From assembly GCA_946482075.1 (NCBI GenBank), contig CAMLQG010000010.1:1-53465 (forward strand): a stretch of DNA of 53,465 bases. Direction: 5' to 3'. Position 1 is the first letter of the stretch. Each line of letters starts with the position of its first letter. Origin of the DNA: an uncultured Erythrobacteraceae bacterium (GTDB taxonomy: Bacteria > Pseudomonadota > Alphaproteobacteria > Sphingomonadales > Sphingomonadaceae). A model generated the notes under the pieces. It was given only the letters and a program-made list of their open reading frames with translations. It made no database searches and was not told the DNA's origin. The translations under genes were made by a program, and so were the position numbers. Positions 8,653 through 18,161 of the stretch are shown in pieces.

Positions 8653-10815
8653 TCAGAACTTGTAGTTCGCGGCAATGTTGAAGTTGCGTGGGGCGCCGTA
8701 GCGGTACTGGCTGTAGAAGCCCATCTGGCTGTAGTACTTCTTGTCGAACAGGTTCTCGACATTGGCCTGCAACTGGAACTGCTCGGTCACGTTGAGGCGG
8801 GCCATGAGGCTCACCGTCGCATAGCTGTCCTGCTGAAAGCGGAACGGATCGCCCGTCACCGGGTTCGAGCCCGGCGAATAGGCCTTGCTGCGATAGTTCA
8901 CGCCACCGCCGAATGTGAAACCCTGGAGCAAGTTCTCGATCGTGTAGGTCGTGAACAGTTTCAGCAGCTTGCGCGGCTGGTCGGTGTTGACCGCATTACC
9001 CTCCGCATCCTTGGCCTTGAACTGGGTGTACCCGAAATTGACGTTCCAGCCCGGCAGCGGCGAACCGGTGATCTCGATTTCGAAACCCTTGCTGACTGTG
9101 CCTTGCGCGGAGCGATATGTCTGCTGCGGCAGTCCGCCCCCGGGCGGAATGACCACGATGTCGGGAACCGCGAGATTATCCTGCTCCACCCGGAACAGGG
9201 CAACGGAAGTCTGGAGCGCCTCGTTGAAGAACGCGCTCTTCAGGCCGATTTCGTAAGCCTTGCCGTCCAGCGGATCGAGCAGCTTCAGAGCGCGGTCGCG
9301 CGCGCTCTGCGGCTGGAATATCTTGGTGAAGCTCGCATAGAGGCGGTGGTTGGGAGTGATGTCGAACAGCGCCCCGACATAGGGGATGAAGACGCCGCTA
9401 TCGCCGAAGTCGCTCGATACGCCATAGCTGACACCGCGCGATTTCCAGCTGGAGATGCGGCCACCCCCGATCAGCTTGAACGGATCGGCGATGTTCAGGC
9501 GAACCACGCCGTAGACGCCGTTCTGCTCCACCCGCTCCCGGACGGCGAGGCTGCCGGTCTCGGAGAAGCCGGGATCGGGATAGGCGGCGCCGTCCCAATT
9601 GACGAAGTCCGGTCCGGAAGCGGGATAGGAAAGCGCATTGTAACCAAAGTTGCGGCGCTTCTGCACGCTGTGGAGCGCGCCGAGAACAACTTCATGATCG
9701 CGGCCGAAGACGTTGACCTTGCCTTTGATCTGCGCATCGAAGCTGTTCTGGACGCTCGATCCCGCGTCCTTGTAGGGATAGGCGTACTGGATAAGCCCGG
9801 TCGCCTTGTCGACGAGGCCGGACAGGTAGAGCAGCTTCGCCTTCTCGGAATTCTTCAGGCGGTTATAGTTGACGACGATGCTCCAATCCTCGCCGAAATC
9901 CTGCTTCAGCGTGGCGAAGATGTTCTGGTTGGTCGTGTCCCAATAGGCCCAGCTCGCCGTCGTGCTCTTCGAACGCGGCCAGTCGGTCACTGTCCCGTCG
10001 CTGTAGAAGGTGGGCAAGTTGCCCCAGGCGGGAGCATCCCGATCGTTCTCCTGATGGCTGATGCCGACCCGCAGCAGTGTGCTTTCGGTGATGTCGGCAT
10101 CGATCACGCCATACAGCACGAACTTCTTGTTCTTGTAGAGATCGACCTGGCTCTTGCCTTCTTCATAGCGGCCTACGCCACGGAAGCGGATGCGGCCGTC
10201 GGAGGTCAGCGCGCTCCCGACATCGGCGGAAATACGCCACGTATCCCAACTGCCGAAGCCGGCATTGACATAACCCGCAAGGTCGGTGGCGTCGGCGTGC
10301 TTGCGGACGAAGTTCACCGAGGCCGAAGGATCGCCCGCGCCGCTCAGCAAGCCGGTCGCCCCGCGCACGATTTCAACGCGTTCGTAGATCGAGGCGTCGA
10401 CGCTGGTCTCGCCGGCGCCGCCTGCGAGCGTCCATGCAAGGGGGACGCCGTCAAACTGGAAGTTGTTGATCTTGAAACCGCGCGCGAAGAACTCGTTGCG
10501 GAGATCGTCGAGCGAGTTGACCGAAACACCGACCGAATTGACGATCACGTCCTTCACGCTGGTCAGATTCTGGTCGAGGATGCGCTGCGCGGTCATGATG
10601 CTGACCGACTGGGGGGTTTCGCGCACCGTCAGGCCCAGGCCGGTCGCCGTGTCGATGGCATCAGGCAGCGTGTATTTGCCGCTGACGACGATGACGTCGT
10701 CATCCGCGCCACCCTGGTCTTCCGCTTCGCTCTGCGTATCGGCCGGCTGCGCCGCCGCAGGCACGGCGAAGGCAAAGAGCGCACCGCCAAGCAGAAGCGA
10801 ATATTTCGAAATCAT
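8653..10815 (-). CDS. TonB-dependent siderophore receptor
   Basis: A 720-residue outer-membrane receptor that imports ferric siderophores with TonB energy. The signal peptide (MISKYSLLLGG... ending AAA) is followed by the plug domain with RETPQSVSIMTAQ, DVIVNSVGVSV and FARGFKINNFQFDGVPL, which is the FpvA/FhuE-type siderophore-receptor pattern. It then shows IVRGATGLLSGAGDPSASVN and a beta-barrel that ends in NFNIAANYKF with the expected terminal Phe. Length matches the family. It converges on the M16 gene, 36 bases away. The LuxR pair lies just upstream on the same strand and could control it; this is inference. Confidence 0.93.
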   Translation of the reverse strand: MISKYSLLLGGALFAFAVPAAAQPADTQSEAEDQGGADDDVIVVSGKYTLPDAIDTATGLGLTVRETPQSVSIMTAQRILDQNLTSVKDVIVNSVGVSVNSLDDLRNEFFARGFKINNFQFDGVPLAWTLAGGAGETSVDASIYERVEIVRGATGLLSGAGDPSASVNFVRKHADATDLAGYVNAGFGSWDTWRISADVGSALTSDGRIRFRGVGRYEEGKSQVDLYKNKKFVLYGVIDADITESTLLRVGISHQENDRDAPAWGNLPTFYSDGTVTDWPRSKSTTASWAYWDTTNQNIFATLKQDFGEDWSIVVNYNRLKNSEKAKLLYLSGLVDKATGLIQYAYPYKDAGSSVQNSFDAQIKGKVNVFGRDHEVVLGALHSVQKRRNFGYNALSYPASGPDFVNWDGAAYPDPGFSETGSLAVRERVEQNGVYGVVRLNIADPFKLIGGGRISSWKSRGVSYGVSSDFGDSGVFIPYVGALFDITPNHRLYASFTKIFQPQSARDRALKLLDPLDGKAYEIGLKSAFFNEALQTSVALFRVEQDNLAVPDIVVIPPGGGLPQQTYRSAQGTVSKGFEIEITGSPLPGWNVNFGYTQFKAKDAEGNAVNTDQPRKLLKLFTTYTIENLLQGFTFGGGVNYRSKAYSPGSNPVTGDPFRFQQDSYATVSLMARLNVTEQFQLQANVENLFDKKYYSQMGFYSQYRYGAPRNFNIAANYKF

Positions 10816-11000
10816 ATGTGCAAACCCCGTTCATCCGTTCAGCCCAACCGCATCCACGGACGCCATGCGGAGAGGAACCATCGGCACTGGCGATTAAGCA
10901 TATCGCGAATGATTTGCAATAACGATTCTGTGCCACACGGGCTTGTAAGCAAGAGCGTGATCTTTGCGCCACTCCCGGCCGGCTCCTCCATCTGGAGTTC

Positions 11001-11798
11001 CTAGAGTTCGATGTCCTTGAAGATCAGGGCCCGGGCGACGGCTTGCGCCGTGGTAGCCGCGCGCAACTTGCGCCGGGCGTTCCTCAGATGCATCTCCACC
11101 GTCACGTCGGCCAGCCCCATGCGTTCGCCGATCCGGCTGGTGCGCAGGCCAAGCGCGACAAAGGCCATCACATCGCGCTCGCGCGCCGTCAGCGATTGCG
11201 CGCCAACCTGCTCGCGGCGGATCTCGCCGATGCAGTGATTGTGGAAGATCAACGCCGCCGACAGAAGCATGTCTTCCTTGCCCGCGATCGCTTTGAAGTA
11301 ATCGGGCGACTGGATGGACGATCCGATCGTCATCCCCCCGATCGGGTCACGCGCACCCTTGGGGTCGGCAGCGATCACGCTCAGTTGCGATTTCAGCCCG
11401 GCATCCACGGCCATGAGAAGAACGTCTCGGGCGCGTTTATCCTCCAGGCGAAGAGCCGCCGCCTCGTCGAACCTGTAGGGCCGGTGATGGCATTCCCGCA
11501 CATAGTGAACATGCGGATCGTCGAGATCCATCTTCCGGTCGAGGTAGAATTCGATCCAGGACGGATCCATGTTGGAGAACTGGGTGACGCGCGCTTCGTT
11601 GCGTTCGTCGGTCAGCGTGTTGAGCACCGCGTAATTGATCAGATCGGCCCCGTGGCGAGCCATGAAACCGGTGAGGATGTGCCAATGATCGTCGACGCAT
11701 TGGCCACCGGCCAGCGTCTCGTACAATTCCCCCAGTTCCCGTTCGTATAATCGTGTATCCAATGCAAATATCCGCAAGACCGCTATTACTCGATCCAC
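11001..11798 (-). CDS. LuxR-family regulator with autoinducer-binding-like domain
   Basis: A 265-residue protein with an N-terminal PAS-like autoinducer-binding domain (about 20-180) and a C-terminal LuxR helix-turn-helix (LTARERDVMAFVALGLRTSR..., about 200-262). In the sensor half, the W, Y and D-P positions of AHL receptors can be matched in PSWIEFYL and DLDDPHV, but the second Trp region reads HRPYRF, so AHL binding is uncertain. No luxI-type synthase is in the window, so it would be a solo receptor. The start is a GTG at 11798 without a clear Shine-Dalgarno sequence; later TTG codons are possible. It lies 33 bases after the small HTH gene. Confidence 0.85.
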   Translation of the reverse strand: MDRVIAVLRIFALDTRLYERELGELYETLAGGQCVDDHWHILTGFMARHGADLINYAVLNTLTDERNEARVTQFSNMDPSWIEFYLDRKMDLDDPHVHYVRECHHRPYRFDEAAALRLEDKRARDVLLMAVDAGLKSQLSVIAADPKGARDPIGGMTIGSSIQSPDYFKAIAGKEDMLLSAALIFHNHCIGEIRREQVGAQSLTARERDVMAFVALGLRTSRIGERMGLADVTVEMHLRNARRKLRAATTAQAVARALIFKDIEL

Positions 11799-11831
11799 AG
11801 AATATCAGAGTCAAAACGGCACGCAACGGGG

Positions 11832-12041
11832 TTAGACGTCAATAACACCGAGCGTAATGGCCTTGGCCACCGCTTCCGGATTGGTGGACGCGCCGAGCTT
11901 CAGCCGGACATTGCGCAGATGCATCTCTACCGTGACGGGTGCGATCTCCAGCCGCTCCGCGATACCCTGTACGCGCTTGCCGCGGGCAATCTCTTCCAGG
12001 CACTGCTTTTCCCGCCCGGACAATTGAATGGCTTGCCTCAT
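11832..12041 (-). CDS. stand-alone LuxR-type helix-turn-helix protein (69 aa)
   Basis: A complete small gene whose whole product is a GerE/LuxR DNA-binding domain: LSGREKQCLEEIARGK, then a recognition helix VTVEMHLRNVRLKL. It closely matches the HTH of the next gene (both have TVEMHLRN and end with an AVAxAxx segment and a short acidic tail), so the two probably arose by duplication. ATG at 12041. It lies upstream of the full-length LuxR gene on the same strand with 33 bases between them, so both are probably co-transcribed. With no sensor domain it could act constitutively or as a partner or competitor of the larger protein; this is inference. Confidence 0.8.
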   Translation of the reverse strand: MRQAIQLSGREKQCLEEIARGKRVQGIAERLEIAPVTVEMHLRNVRLKLGASTNPEAVAKAITLGVIDV

Positions 12042-12265
12042 CGGTGGGGCCGCTCCTCCCTCTTGGCGTCACCGCCGCCCATGCTCGCCGGCATCCTGGT
12101 CATCGTCCGAAGCATTCCCCTTTGCTTGCATGACGTTAACTTATGTGATCCGCAGCGGACCAGCGCCACCTATGGAAATCCATAGATTGTTCGCGAGATC
12201 ACCCGCCGCGTAAGTTCTTTCCCGGGTTTTCAGTTGCCTAAGCAACCGAATCAGGGGGAAATAAA

Positions 12266-15200
12266 TTGCCGAAAAGTTGGAGGATGTCCCGTCGCGTGAT
12301 CGCGGCCGGTGTGAGCGTGTATGCCTTGTCCGTGGCACAGACGGCGATGGCGCAGTCGACTTGCGGCGATGGCAGCCCCGGCCCGGTCTGCACGATCAAC
12401 AACACCGAAACGCGCGGCGAAGTCGTCGGTACGCCCGGCACGGTTACCATCGTCACCAATAGCGGGGAGATAAACGACGATCCCGGCACGCCGGACACCC
12501 GCGCGATCAGCCAGGCCGGCTCCTTCGCCCTGTTCGTCAACAACCAGGCGGGCGGTTCGATCGACAATATCGACGGTTATGCGTCCTACACGTTCGGCGT
12601 CACCAACGCGGGAGAGATCGACGGGTTTGTTTTCGTGCATGACGCCGGACCGACTCCCTTCGACAATTCGATCATCTACTACATCGACGAAGGCGGCACC
12701 GCGGGCAGCGTCACGCTGGGCACCACGGGCTACTCCACGGCCAACTACATCCAGCGCGGGGCACAAGCCGGCACCGATACGATCCTGGCCGGCGGCGGGC
12801 TCGACATCTATACGAAGAGCTACGCCGCCACCCAATCGGTGGCGATGGGCCAATATGAACTTCCGGACACTTTCGAACTCGAAGGCTATGAAGTCCGCGG
12901 AACCGACACTACGCTGACGCTGACCGGCACGGGCCAGACGATCGCCCTCATGGGCGACGGCAACGTAGTGAATGACGGCACGATCGGAATGATCGACACG
13001 ACCGGGGTCTATCCCATCGAAGTGACGCCTGCCGCCATATTCACCTACCATACCACGCAGACGACCTATCCGCGCGCCGGGGTCGAGCCGGGCGCTCCGC
13101 AGAGCATCCATACGATCGGCCATGGAAACGAGCTCACCAGCTTCACCAACAATGGGATCGTCAACGGCGACATTCGCATCGCCGCCGCGACTTTCACCAA
13201 CAATGGCAACGTCAATCTGACGAGTAATGGGCCGGGTACGGTCATTCGCGGCGCGGCAGACAAGGATTTCACGTTCCGCAACACGGGCACCATCGAGATG
13301 ACGGATTCGGGCGCGCGCCCGTCCTCGACTGCTATCGAAGCCGAGTTCGAGGACGGAACGGACGCCGCCGTCCGCCTCACGACAGCCGTCAATGCTACGG
13401 AACTGAATGAAGTCACGATCGAGAATGGCGAAAACGGCCTGATCTCGGGTGGTCTTTCTTTCACCGGCGTTGCCTCGGATTTCACGTTCACCAATGATGG
13501 CGAAATCGAAATTGGCGATAATCCATTCGAAATCGACCGTGCGGTTGAAATCAATCTCGGCAATTTCGAGGTCGCCCAGAATGCGGCCTTGCGCGAAGAC
13601 GCCGTCGCGAACAGCGTAACCATCACCAACAATGGCACGCTGGACGGCGGTATCGAGGCGGAAGTCACGACCCGCGTGCTCAGTTTCACCAACAACGGTC
13701 ATATCAATGCCGACGTTACCGACGCGCAGGCGGCGGCCGTCGAGCTGGCGGCCGATGACTGGGCCGACACGCCGGACGGTGAAGACGTAAACGACGCCGA
13801 GAGCGTCACATTCGTCAACAGCGCGAGCGGAACGATTGCCGGATCGGTCGAACTGGAAGCCAATGCCAGCCTCGTCACGATCACCAACAATGGATCGATC
13901 ACGCAGGCGCTCCGGTCCGACCATGGGGTGACGGTAGGCGCGAATACCGATGGCAATCTTCGCGAAGCGCTGTTCGTCGAACAGGAGACGGCGCTGGGCG
14001 CGGAACTCGTCTTCAACAATACCGGCACGATCAGCAATGCCGATTACGCAGGCGGCGCCGTGTTCCTAGACCTCGAGGCCGGCGACGTTGGCTCCGGGCT
14101 GCCCGAAGCTGTCGATGCGGATGCGACCGTGACGGTTACCAATAGCGGCTCGATCACCGCTTCCGGCGGCAATTACCTGACGTTTCCTCCAGCTGCAGGG
14201 CTGACGCAGGGACAGATTGGCATCGATTTCAATGTTGCGCTTGCGGTGGTGGCCGAAGCCGAAGGAACTTCCAGCGTCACGATCACCAACCAACAAGGCG
14301 GGCTGATCGACGCGCGCGGCACGGCGCACATGTGGACGGGCAGCGTGCAGGTGGTGCCGGATCAGCAGCCTGACAGCGGGGGTCTTGCGATCGTTGTGGC
14401 AGAAGCCAATGATGTGACGATCGTGAACCACGGAACCATACGCGGTGGTCCGGGCGGTTCGCTCAACCTTCCCAACGGCAGCACTCTGGTTCCCATCAAC
14501 GCAGGCGACGTCGATTTCGAAGGTGTTTGGGGCGGCGCAATCGATACGTTCGGTCCCAGCGCCGACAGCGTCACGAACTCCTCGACGGGCGTGATCGAGG
14601 GCGGCATCGCGCTGCGTTCGGGTAATGACCGGTTCGAGAATTACGGCACCGTAGACGGAGATCTCTATCTGGGCGAAGGGGACGACACCTTCGTCCAGGC
14701 TTGGGATGCGACCTTCACCGGGACGGCCGACGGCGGCGCGGGCACCGACACGTTCGTCCTCGATCTGACCGGAAGCGAGGACGAAATCGTCGACCTCGGT
14801 ATCTACGATCAGCTCGTCAGCTTCGAAGTGCTGGAAACCCGCGGCACCGGCGGCGGCGTCAGTGCCGGCGACGGCGACGACAATCTCAGCAATTCCGGCA
14901 CGCTGAACGGCCCGGTCGATCTGGGCGGCGGCGACAACACATACACCAACGCGCCCGGCGGCACGATCAACAACAATGTCACCGCCGGTTCGGGCAACGA
15001 CGAGGTCGCCAATCAGGGCACGATCAACGGCCGCGTCGACCTGGGCGAGGGCAACAACGCCTTCACCAACGCGCAGGGCGGCACCATCATCGGCGATGTC
15101 CAATCGGGCTCCGGCGATGATCAGATGGCCAATCAGGGCACGATCAATGGCGAGGTCAATCTCGGCGACGGTGCCAACAGCTTCACCAATGCGCCGGACG

Positions 15201-17299
15201 CGACGGTGAACGGCACGGTGACTTCCGGCACCGGGAGCGACAACCTCACCAATCAGGGCACGATCGCGGGTGATGTCGTCCTCGACGGCGCGAGCCTGCC
15301 TCCCTCCGAGCCGGAACCCGAGGAGGAAGCGGAACAGCCACCGGTGCAGGGCGACGCCCGCATGGCGACCTTCGCTGCAGCATCCGCAGAGGAGGAAGTA
15401 GCGGCCTCCGCCATGGCAGTGTCTACCGGCGGGGACGACGTTCTGACGAACGAAAAGACCATCAGCGGCAGCGTTTATGCCGGCGCCGGTAACGATCGCA
15501 TCGTCAACAGCGGCAAGATCGCCGGCGATGTCGATCTGGGCGATGGCAACGACGTGGTGGAACTGAGCGGCTCATGGGAGATCGGCGGCACGATCAAAGG
15601 CGGCGCCGGCAGCGATACGGTCAAGGTCGCCTTCGGGAACGAGACGACGCCCGAAGCGGACCTTCCGATCCTCGACCTCTCCGGATATCAGGAAATCGAG
15701 CAATTCCAAGTCGATAGCGGCGTCGGCAAGATCGGCGGCAAGGCCACGTTCGAAGCCATTTCGATCAATGGCGGCCGGCTGATCGGGGCCGAGGATTCCG
15801 TCATCACGGCCGACGTCAATGTCGGCAATGGCGGCATTTTCGGCAGCGCTGGCACGGTTATCGGCGATATCGCGGTCGCATCGGGCGGCACGCTGTCACC
15901 CGGCGCTTCCCCCGCAGTGATGAACGTCGTCGGCGATGTCTCGCTCGCCGGCGGCTCGATCACTACGTTCGAATTCGTGCCTTCTCCGGGCCAGAGCGAC
16001 CAGCTGATCATCGACGGCGATCTCGCCATCGCATCGGGAGCGGTGCTCAACATGACGGGCAACCGCCCGCTGACGCCGGGCACCGCCTACGACATGATCG
16101 TGGCCGATTCCATCACTGGCGAATTCACGATCGGCACTTGGGATCATTCCAAGATCGCGGGCTTCCTCCGCTATGTCGATGGTGCAAGCCAGGATCGTCT
16201 GCAGCTGATGGGCACGTTCCTTCCGACAGTCGGTACCTCGCCCCAGGCAATAGCGGGTATCGACTACGTCAACGCCCTGCTGATCGCCGGGGATGCGAGC
16301 CCCGCCCTGCTCGACGCCGTACCCGTGTTGCTCGATACGAACGGCTATGCCAGCGCGGCCGCTTTCGGCCTCGTCTCGCCGGAGCCATACGCCACGGCGA
16401 TTCAGCTCGGCGTGGAACAAGGCCTCAGCCTGGCCAAGACGGTACGCTCCGGCGTCGCCGCCGCGCCGCAGGCGGAAACGGGGCTTTATGCCTTCGCCGG
16501 CGCCATCGGCAACTGGCGCTCGCTATCCGCCGACAGCCATACCGGCACCTCCCGCGCCAAGAGCGAGAGCTTCGGCTTCCTCGGCGGAATCGGCTATGGC
16601 AGCCGAACGGGCTCGGTCGCGGCCTTCGTAGGCTATATCGACAGCAACCAGCGGATCGCGGCACTCGATGCGCGCACTGATGCCGACGGCATGGTCGCGG
16701 GCCTCGCCGCGCACCTTTCCACCGGCGGCTTGGAGCTCAACGGTCTCATCGCCTATGATTGGAGCAAGGCGCATACCAGCCGCGCGGTGCCGGACGGGCG
16801 CGTGCAATCCTCCAAATACGATCTGCACGGCCTCGTGCTCGACGCGTCGGCCGCCTACGCCCTGCCATTTTCGGAAGGCTGGGCGCTCCAGCCGCAGGTC
16901 GGCGTCACTCATGTCTCCAACCGCAGGGGGTCGGCGAGCGAGACCGGCAGCGCGGCTTTCGCGCTCGACGTCGAACGCCGGCGCACGAAAGCGACCTTCC
17001 TGGACGCCGCGCTGGTGCTGCGCGGGGGCCGGCAAGCCGAAGCCAGCTTCAAGCCCTGGCTGCAGGCCGGCCTGCGACACCAGCTAGAAGGCGAACGCAC
17101 CTACGCGACCGGCGGCTTCCAGGGTACGGACATCCGTTTCACCGTGCCGGGCGCACCGCGCAAGGACACGGTGGTGATCGCCGGCGCGGGCTTCAGTGCC
17201 GATCTGTCCGCCAAAGTAAGGGTGTTCGCCGGTTATCAGGGCGAATTCGGCGGCGGTACCGGCCACGCCGTGAGCGGAGGCATCCGCATCGGCTTCTGA
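12266..17299 (+). CDS. giant autotransporter outer-membrane protein
   Basis: A 1677-residue type V secreted surface protein. The signal peptide (RRVIAAGVSVYALSVAQTAMAQ) is followed by a long passenger rich in Thr/Asn/Gly repeats such as FTNNGxI and VTITNNGxI, typical of a beta-helix. There is an acidic, Pro/Glu-rich linker near residues 1010-1055, and a C-terminal autotransporter beta-barrel of about 270 residues starting near GLYAFAGAIGNWRS and ending GGIRIGF. The start is probably the TTG at 12266 (MPKSWRMSRR) because GGGGGA lies six to eight bases upstream; the ATG at 12284 is the alternative. No passenger enzyme domain was recognised, so it may be an adhesin. Confidence 0.88.
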   Translation: MPKSWRMSRRVIAAGVSVYALSVAQTAMAQSTCGDGSPGPVCTINNTETRGEVVGTPGTVTIVTNSGEINDDPGTPDTRAISQAGSFALFVNNQAGGSIDNIDGYASYTFGVTNAGEIDGFVFVHDAGPTPFDNSIIYYIDEGGTAGSVTLGTTGYSTANYIQRGAQAGTDTILAGGGLDIYTKSYAATQSVAMGQYELPDTFELEGYEVRGTDTTLTLTGTGQTIALMGDGNVVNDGTIGMIDTTGVYPIEVTPAAIFTYHTTQTTYPRAGVEPGAPQSIHTIGHGNELTSFTNNGIVNGDIRIAAATFTNNGNVNLTSNGPGTVIRGAADKDFTFRNTGTIEMTDSGARPSSTAIEAEFEDGTDAAVRLTTAVNATELNEVTIENGENGLISGGLSFTGVASDFTFTNDGEIEIGDNPFEIDRAVEINLGNFEVAQNAALREDAVANSVTITNNGTLDGGIEAEVTTRVLSFTNNGHINADVTDAQAAAVELAADDWADTPDGEDVNDAESVTFVNSASGTIAGSVELEANASLVTITNNGSITQALRSDHGVTVGANTDGNLREALFVEQETALGAELVFNNTGTISNADYAGGAVFLDLEAGDVGSGLPEAVDADATVTVTNSGSITASGGNYLTFPPAAGLTQGQIGIDFNVALAVVAEAEGTSSVTITNQQGGLIDARGTAHMWTGSVQVVPDQQPDSGGLAIVVAEANDVTIVNHGTIRGGPGGSLNLPNGSTLVPINAGDVDFEGVWGGAIDTFGPSADSVTNSSTGVIEGGIALRSGNDRFENYGTVDGDLYLGEGDDTFVQAWDATFTGTADGGAGTDTFVLDLTGSEDEIVDLGIYDQLVSFEVLETRGTGGGVSAGDGDDNLSNSGTLNGPVDLGGGDNTYTNAPGGTINNNVTAGSGNDEVANQGTINGRVDLGEGNNAFTNAQGGTIIGDVQSGSGDDQMANQGTINGEVNLGDGANSFTNAPDATVNGTVTSGTGSDNLTNQGTIAGDVVLDGASLPPSEPEPEEEAEQPPVQGDARMATFAAASAEEEVAASAMAVSTGGDDVLTNEKTISGSVYAGAGNDRIVNSGKIAGDVDLGDGNDVVELSGSWEIGGTIKGGAGSDTVKVAFGNETTPEADLPILDLSGYQEIEQFQVDSGVGKIGGKATFEAISINGGRLIGAEDSVITADVNVGNGGIFGSAGTVIGDIAVASGGTLSPGASPAVMNVVGDVSLAGGSITTFEFVPSPGQSDQLIIDGDLAIASGAVLNMTGNRPLTPGTAYDMIVADSITGEFTIGTWDHSKIAGFLRYVDGASQDRLQLMGTFLPTVGTSPQAIAGIDYVNALLIAGDASPALLDAVPVLLDTNGYASAAAFGLVSPEPYATAIQLGVEQGLSLAKTVRSGVAAAPQAETGLYAFAGAIGNWRSLSADSHTGTSRAKSESFGFLGGIGYGSRTGSVAAFVGYIDSNQRIAALDARTDADGMVAGLAAHLSTGGLELNGLIAYDWSKAHTSRAVPDGRVQSSKYDLHGLVLDASAAYALPFSEGWALQPQVGVTHVSNRRGSASETGSAAFALDVERRRTKATFLDAALVLRGGRQAEASFKPWLQAGLRHQLEGERTYATGGFQGTDIRFTVPGAPRKDTVVIAGAGFSADLSAKVRVFAGYQGEFGGGTGHAVSGGIRIGF
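14881..15270 (+). repeat. about 120-bp tandem repeats inside the autotransporter
   Basis: Three and a half units of about 40 codons follow one another. Each runs N-Q/S-G-T-I/L-N-G-x-V-D/N-L-G-x-G-x-N-x-F/Y-T-N-A, then a Gly-Thr-Val/Ile stretch, then SGSGDD or a variant. DNA similarity is clear, for example around the repeated 'aatcagggcacgatcaa'. The units would stack as beta-helix turns in the passenger and can change in number by slippage or recombination. Confidence 0.8.
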
Positions 17300-17321
17300 A
17301 GGAAGAGCTTCTGAAGGGAGA
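17292..17321 (+). repeat. 15-bp tandem duplication over the autotransporter stop codon
   Basis: GCTTCTGAAGGAAGA is followed at once by GCTTCTGAAGGGAGA, and the first 7 bases recur a third time. The first copy contains the stop codon TGA of the autotransporter gene. It looks like a small slippage duplication with no evident function. Confidence 0.6.
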
Positions 17322-17745
17322 GCTTCTGGGGGGCTCCCGGGCCGGTACTCCGTGAGGGCGGATGCCGGTCCGGGTTAGTTCGGAAAGCCCGTGCCGACAG
17401 GATTGCCTGCGCTGCGGACGCATGCGCGCCGACTCCGAAAGTCCGAACCTGGCGTGACTCGAACATGAAGGGGCCATCTTACGGCAGGCCTTCGTGTTTG
17501 GCGCGCCCGACAGGATGCGAACCTGTGGCCCCAAGCTTAGAAGGCTGGGGCAACGCCTAGTCCCTCCTCAGAACTTTGCATTTTTGGCCTGATGAACGCT
17601 GCATGATATTCAATGGGTTAGTGCGACCTCTGCAAAGGCAAAATCTAGCCCGAGGTCCATCAATCCCCAGACCGTGGGCCACCACTTATCTAGGGTTGAT
17701 CAATCCGAGAGGCGGCCGACTTGGGTGTCACCGTAGGCGGCGGGA
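17322..17745. other. noncoding junction around the left island boundary
   Basis: No supportable gene. The stretch 17322-17496 is chromosomal downstream sequence of the autotransporter. It includes an imperfect CCGGGCCGG / CCGGTCCGG inverted repeat (about 17338-17374) that may be a terminator. The tRNA-derived direct repeat sits at 17497-17546. The stretch 17547-17745 is less G+C-rich island-end DNA with no recognisable gene. Confidence 0.5.
17497..17546 (-). repeat. distal attachment-site repeat: 3' part of a tRNA-Arg gene
   Basis: Fifty bases match 36130-36179 at all but one position (17517 G against 36150 T). They correspond to the tRNA-Arg(TCT) 3' half, from the anticodon arm through the T arm, acceptor 3' strand and CCA. 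The 5' half of a tRNA does not follow, so this copy is not a functional gene. The single difference changes the T loop from TTCGAAT to TTCGCAT. It marks the far end of an element inserted at the tRNA gene. Confidence 0.9.
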
Positions 17746-18159
17746 TCACTCTGGCGGATGCCCCTTCGACTGCAAGGTTTGCAAGTAGGCGACGATCGCC
17801 CGGACATCTGCGTCGTTCAATGGCGCGTGATACACGTCACGCATTTTCAAGACTATTTCGCGCCATTTGTCCGGCGGTAGTTGAGGCTGCACAAGGACCA
17901 TATTGGGTGAATGGCAGGCCAAGCACCTGGCATTCACGACTTCCACATGAGGGCCGTCAGGATAGATCTCGTCGAATGATGGCAGTGTCACATCCTGCGA
18001 AACGAGAGTGAAGCCATTGACACTTAGGCTATCAGTCGGTGCGGACGTATCCACAGGAACCGGGACTTCCCTTGCCCCCGGCGGGCCAATTACAGCCAAG
18101 CCCAGAACTGTGCTCGCAATAACCAGCCCCGAAATCCTTCCGAAAGACAACTTGGCCAC
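17746..18159 (-). CDS. c-type cytochrome, SorB-like subunit of sulfite dehydrogenase
   Basis: A 137-residue periplasmic cytochrome c. The N-terminus has a hydrophobic signal or anchor (GLVIASTVLGLAVIG). The single haem motif is C79-L-A-C82-H83, and Met106 in KWREIVLKMRD is a candidate axial ligand. The rest (LNDADVRAIVAYLQTL) is the usual C-terminal helix of class I cytochromes. The start is the GTG at 18159, two bases after the TAG of the molybdoenzyme gene, so the two are translated together. By analogy with SorA/SorB of Starkeya, it would accept electrons from sulfite oxidation. The exact partner role is inferred from adjacency. Confidence 0.85.
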   Translation of the reverse strand: MAKLSFGRISGLVIASTVLGLAVIGPPGAREVPVPVDTSAPTDSLSVNGFTLVSQDVTLPSFDEIYPDGPHVEVVNARCLACHSPNMVLVQPQLPPDKWREIVLKMRDVYHAPLNDADVRAIVAYLQTLQSKGHPPE

Positions 18160-18161
18160 CG

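Noticed and set aside
11001..12041. A complete quorum-sensing pair
   Set aside because: There is no LuxI-type synthase in the window and the receptor half lacks part of the AHL signature.
14881..15270. Regular repeats that could suggest a CRISPR array
   Set aside because: The repeats are in-frame, about 120 bp long without unique spacers, and encode a beta-helix motif of the autotransporter.
17430..17480. Possible second tRNA remnant left of the att repeat (contains a TTCGAGT on the minus strand)
   Set aside because: The bases flanking the loop do not pair as a T stem and the sequence does not match the tRNA-Arg or any other tRNA I can fold.
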